64,000 bases of DNA from Pseudomonas sp. WN033. Its GTDB lineage: Bacteria; Pseudomonadota; Gammaproteobacteria; Pseudomonadales; Pseudomonadaceae. The notes below the pieces were generated by a model, which saw only the letters and a program-made list of their open reading frames with translations, was not told the DNA's origin and did no database searches. The DNA is taken from contig NSKG01000002.1 of NCBI GenBank assembly GCA_002287035.1, forward strand, positions 62,001 to 126,000. The letters run 5' to 3'. Below, one piece after another: positions 61,715 through 64,000 of the stretch; within the stretch, counting starts at the first letter, position 1, and each line of letters starts with the position of its first letter. Made by a program: the position numbers and the translations under genes.

Positions 61715-62773
61715 ATGAGCAACTCCCCCGCAGAGACAGGCAAGTCCTTTTCCACCACCTGGCTGTGGCTGATGGGGGCCGCCGCCGTGGTCATTGTCCT
61801 GGCCGGTCTCAAGGCCATCAGTTCAATCGTCACCCCATTTCTGCTGGCCGCCTTTCTGGCCATCATCTGTGCGCCACCGCTGACCTGGATGCAACGTCGT
61901 GGGGTACCCAGCCCGCTCTCGGTACTGATCCTGTTCTCTGTGGTGGGCCTGACCTTTTTTCTGCTGTTTCTGGCCCTAAAGGATGCAGCCGAAAGTCTGG
62001 CGACCCACGCCCCGCTGTACCAGGCGCGATTCTCCGGCTGGATGAACGATCTGCGTGAACTGCTGAGCAGCCGCGGGCTGCCAGCCGAGTTGATGCCGCA
62101 AAGTCTGCCTCTGCCTGCCACTGCCACCATCACCGGCGCTGCACGCGGTATCGCCGGCGGGCTGGGCCAATTCACCGCCAGCACCCTGTTGGTGCTGTTG
62201 GCGTTCATGTTCTTGCTGCTGGAAGAGCGGACCCTCTCGGACAAGCTCAATGCCGCCTTCCCCGATCGCCCCCGTGCCCGGGTCCGGGCACGGCGCTTCC
62301 TGCGCTCGGTTTACCGCTATCTGCTGATCAAGACCGCCGCCAGCACCACCACCGGCCTATTGGTTGGCATCGGCCTGGCGCTGATCGGTGTGGAATTCGC
62401 GGTGCTCTGGGGGATTGTTGCCGGACTGCTGAATTTCATCCCGACCATAGGCTCAATCATCGCCGCCGTGCCGGCGGTTCTGGTTGCGCTGCTGGGGCTG
62501 GGCATTACTGAGGCCATCATAGTGCTGGGCATGTATGTGGCAATCAACACCATCATCGGCAATATCCTTGAGCCACGCCTGATGGGCCGCTCGCTGGGGC
62601 TGTCACCACTGGTGGTGCTGGTATCACTGCTGGTCTGGGGCTTTGTGTTCGGCCCAGTCGGCATGCTGCTGTCGATCCCGTTGACCATGATCGCCAAGCT
62701 TGCCCTGGACGCTTCACCACAAACCCGCTGGGCGGGCATTCTGATGAGTGATCAGGTGCGCAAACCGCGCTGA
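61715..62773 (+). CDS. AI-2E family transporter (TqsA/PerM type)
   Basis: 352 aa, seven to eight TM helices. Family signs: IVTPFLLAAFLAIICAPPLTWMQRRGVP in the first part, LLEERTLSDKL, and GVEFAVLWGIVAGLLNFIPTIGSIIAAVPAVLVALLG with NTIIGNILEPRLMGRSLGLSPLVVLVSLLVWGFVFGPVGMLLSIPLT. Most members are general permeases or sodium/proton antiporters and not signal exporters. ATG at 61715. Confidence 0.88.
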   Translation: MSNSPAETGKSFSTTWLWLMGAAAVVIVLAGLKAISSIVTPFLLAAFLAIICAPPLTWMQRRGVPSPLSVLILFSVVGLTFFLLFLALKDAAESLATHAPLYQARFSGWMNDLRELLSSRGLPAELMPQSLPLPATATITGAARGIAGGLGQFTASTLLVLLAFMFLLLEERTLSDKLNAAFPDRPRARVRARRFLRSVYRYLLIKTAASTTTGLLVGIGLALIGVEFAVLWGIVAGLLNFIPTIGSIIAAVPAVLVALLGLGITEAIIVLGMYVAINTIIGNILEPRLMGRSLGLSPLVVLVSLLVWGFVFGPVGMLLSIPLTMIAKLALDASPQTRWAGILMSDQVRKPR

Positions 62774-62780
62774 GCGCGGT
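62764..62780. terminator. Short hairpin with the AI-2E stop codon as its loop
   Basis: ACCGCGC and GCGCGGT pair around TGA (62771-62773), which is the stop codon itself. Lies between converging genes; no U-tract. Confidence 0.4.
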
Positions 62781-62789
62781 GTAACTGCC

Positions 62790-63797
62790 CTACTCGTCAG
62801 GTGCCTGATCCCAGCCCGGCACCCCACGGCGAATCAAACGGGAGAAATCCGGGTCGGAACCGGCCTGGATTGCCCGCTCGGTAATGCGTCCGCGCTGGCG
62901 CAGCTCTTCCAGGTCATAGCCTTTCTCAAGCCCATCAAGCTGCTTGATGTACTCGGGCAGGTAGCCTGTCAGCAACAAGCGATAATCGCGCGGTAGGTGC
63001 GGCAAAATCTTGCGCGCCATGCCAAACACCAAGGTTGTGCAGTTGGGGCTGATGGTGTGGTAGAAGCGCGGTTCGGCTGCCAGCCGGTTGGCTTCGTCCA
63101 CGAACGATAATAGCAAGGCTCGACCATCACGCGGGTTGAGCCCGATCCGGTAGAGATAGGCGTCCTCATCCCGCACATTGGTCCTGACCCGCACTGCATC
63201 ACGCTCGTCGGTAGCAATGATGCTCAGCTCGAACTGCTTGAAGAACCCGCCAATTTCAGAGAATTCCTCGCCCCGCTCGCGGCGAATCTCCACGCTGAAT
63301 ACCACGAACTGCCCATCATCAAAACCGAAGGAAACCAGCACATGTGCAATCGCCCGGCGCCCCCAGTACGAGGTAATCATGTCTACGCTGTGCAATCGGT
63401 TCAGATCGTATTCGCGACTCTCCCAGCGAATGTCGTAGTCCTGGGGTGTGCGCCAGTCGAAATTGCGGACATTATGCAGAGTCAGCCGGTCACCCTGTAC
63501 TTCGCCGGTGGTGATGTGCGCCAGATCATCGGCCCAATCGCGCTCACTGGAGGGTTTGAGCGTATGCCACCAAGCCAACAGCGCTGTGAACATCAGCCCA
63601 TATACCAGCAGCACCAGCCAGGGACGCCCGTTCCACAGCAGCACCATCAGGACCATCAGGGCCAGACACCAGCCAGCCATCAAGAGTAGTCGCGGCAATG
63701 TTCCCCAGGCCTGTTGAAAGTACAAAGCCAGCACCGCCCAGACGCTACTGGTCAGCAGCACAGTGCTAAGTAGCAGCAACAGCAGAGTTCTCAACAT
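62790..63797 (-). CDS. DUF4105 inner-membrane/periplasmic protein
   Basis: 335 aa. Three N-terminal TM helices (about 3-25, 34-56, 60-78), then the DUF4105 domain (HNVRNFDWRTPQDYDIRWESREYDLNRLHSVDMITSYWGRRAIAHVLVSFGFDDGQFVVFSVEIRRERGEEFSEIGGFFKQFEL, NCTTLVF). The Asn-Cys-Thr site and an upstream His resemble a papain-like cysteine peptidase layout, though no function is proven. ATG at 63797; GTG at 63806 is possible. Confidence 0.82.
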   Translation of the reverse strand: MLRTLLLLLLSTVLLTSSVWAVLALYFQQAWGTLPRLLLMAGWCLALMVLMVLLWNGRPWLVLLVYGLMFTALLAWWHTLKPSSERDWADDLAHITTGEVQGDRLTLHNVRNFDWRTPQDYDIRWESREYDLNRLHSVDMITSYWGRRAIAHVLVSFGFDDGQFVVFSVEIRRERGEEFSEIGGFFKQFELSIIATDERDAVRVRTNVRDEDAYLYRIGLNPRDGRALLLSFVDEANRLAAEPRFYHTISPNCTTLVFGMARKILPHLPRDYRLLLTGYLPEYIKQLDGLEKGYDLEELRQRGRITERAIQAGSDPDFSRLIRRGVPGWDQAPDE

Positions 63798-64000
63798 TCG
63801 CCCCACGATCCCAAAAACGAAGCCGCAAACATATCAGGCTTTGGCAGCAAATTCCCTTGTGGCTCCGGTAAATAGCCAACAGCATCAACAAAGCCACCCA
63901 GGCAGCAGCAAACCGGACCAGATGGTCAAACCTTGACTTAGTGGCAATATGTAAGATTTTCGCCTCAAACTGTCCCAAAAAATACAGAAGATCGTTGCAA
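63798..64000. other. Right-end region without a convincing gene
   Basis: About 200 bases. A minus-strand frame at 63766-63978 overlaps the DUF4105 start, has no ribosome-binding site and no recognisable content; not called. No clear promoter or RNA seen. Confidence 0.5.

Noticed and set aside
63766-63978. Small minus-strand frame at the right end
   Set aside because: Overlaps the DUF4105 start, no ribosome-binding site, no clear domain.
1-64000. CRISPR arrays, tRNA or rRNA genes, insertion sequences, prophage
   Set aside because: No regularly spaced repeats, no cloverleaf with a CCA end that I could recognise, and no transposase, integrase or phage structural gene in any frame.

Overview
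The window reads as chromosomal DNA of a gammaproteobacterium in the Pseudomonas group. The strongest marker is the gene order cfrX-cmpX-sigX-oprF next to rraA, ppsA and the PEP synthase regulator, which is the arrangement known from Pseudomonas aeruginosa. The roxA, GNAT and aceA run fits the same group. The SUF operon and TRAP carrier are less usual for that species and suggest a marine or environmental relative (Halopseudomonas-like is my guess from memory, not a search result). I see no tRNA, rRNA, CRISPR, phage or insertion sequence. Coding density is high and most gaps are short.

Layout. 1-5.7 kb: ribosomal oxygenase RoxA, a GNAT fusion, a secretin-like exported protein, isocitrate lyase behind a palindromic operator, and a hot-dog thioesterase. 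5.8-8.6 kb: the envelope-stress block oprF, sigX, cmpX, cfrX. 8.7-12.5 kb: rraA and ppsA, with divergent ppsR. 12.5-18.1 kb: LysR regulator, Fur-box-controlled TonB-dependent receptor, AraC regulator and a degenerate GGDEF protein. 18.4-27.9 kb: the most interesting region, one strand of seven genes for organic phosphate: TonB-dependent receptor, tandem beta-propeller phytase lipoprotein, TolQ-like, TolR-like, TonB-like, PhoX phosphatase and a metallophosphoesterase, with a candidate Pho box in front and hairpins between the first genes. 28-34.4 kb: BenE-type transporter, a binding-protein/diguanylate cyclase pair, a CHAD protein, a DUF411 protein and another diguanylate cyclase. 34.6-41.3 kb: iscR-sufBCDSA-sufT-sufE, with a near-consensus IscR type 1 site. 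41.5-46 kb: aldehyde dehydrogenase and pntAA-pntAB-pntB. 46-51.6 kb: transporters, a ferritin-like hydrolase, an M14 peptidase and an outer-membrane-like protein. 51.6-59.4 kb: a TRAP transporter followed by a gamma-glutamylation catabolic cluster (glutamine synthetase-like ligase, aldehyde dehydrogenase, iron alcohol dehydrogenase, class I amidotransferase), with a perfect REP-like inverted repeat in the middle. 59.5-64 kb: small and membrane proteins, an AI-2E family carrier and a DUF4105 protein.

How the parts work together. The 18-28 kb operon appears to couple surface hydrolysis of phytate to receptor uptake, supplying its own inner-membrane motor and a Tat-exported phosphatase. The 51-59 kb cluster looks like uptake of an amine or amino alcohol by TRAP, protection of its amino group with glutamate, two-step oxidation of the alcohol end, and release of glutamate. 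Three GGDEF genes point to c-di-GMP input from periplasmic ligand and membrane signals. All start sites were chosen by reading ribosome-binding sites and family length; none is experimentally known.
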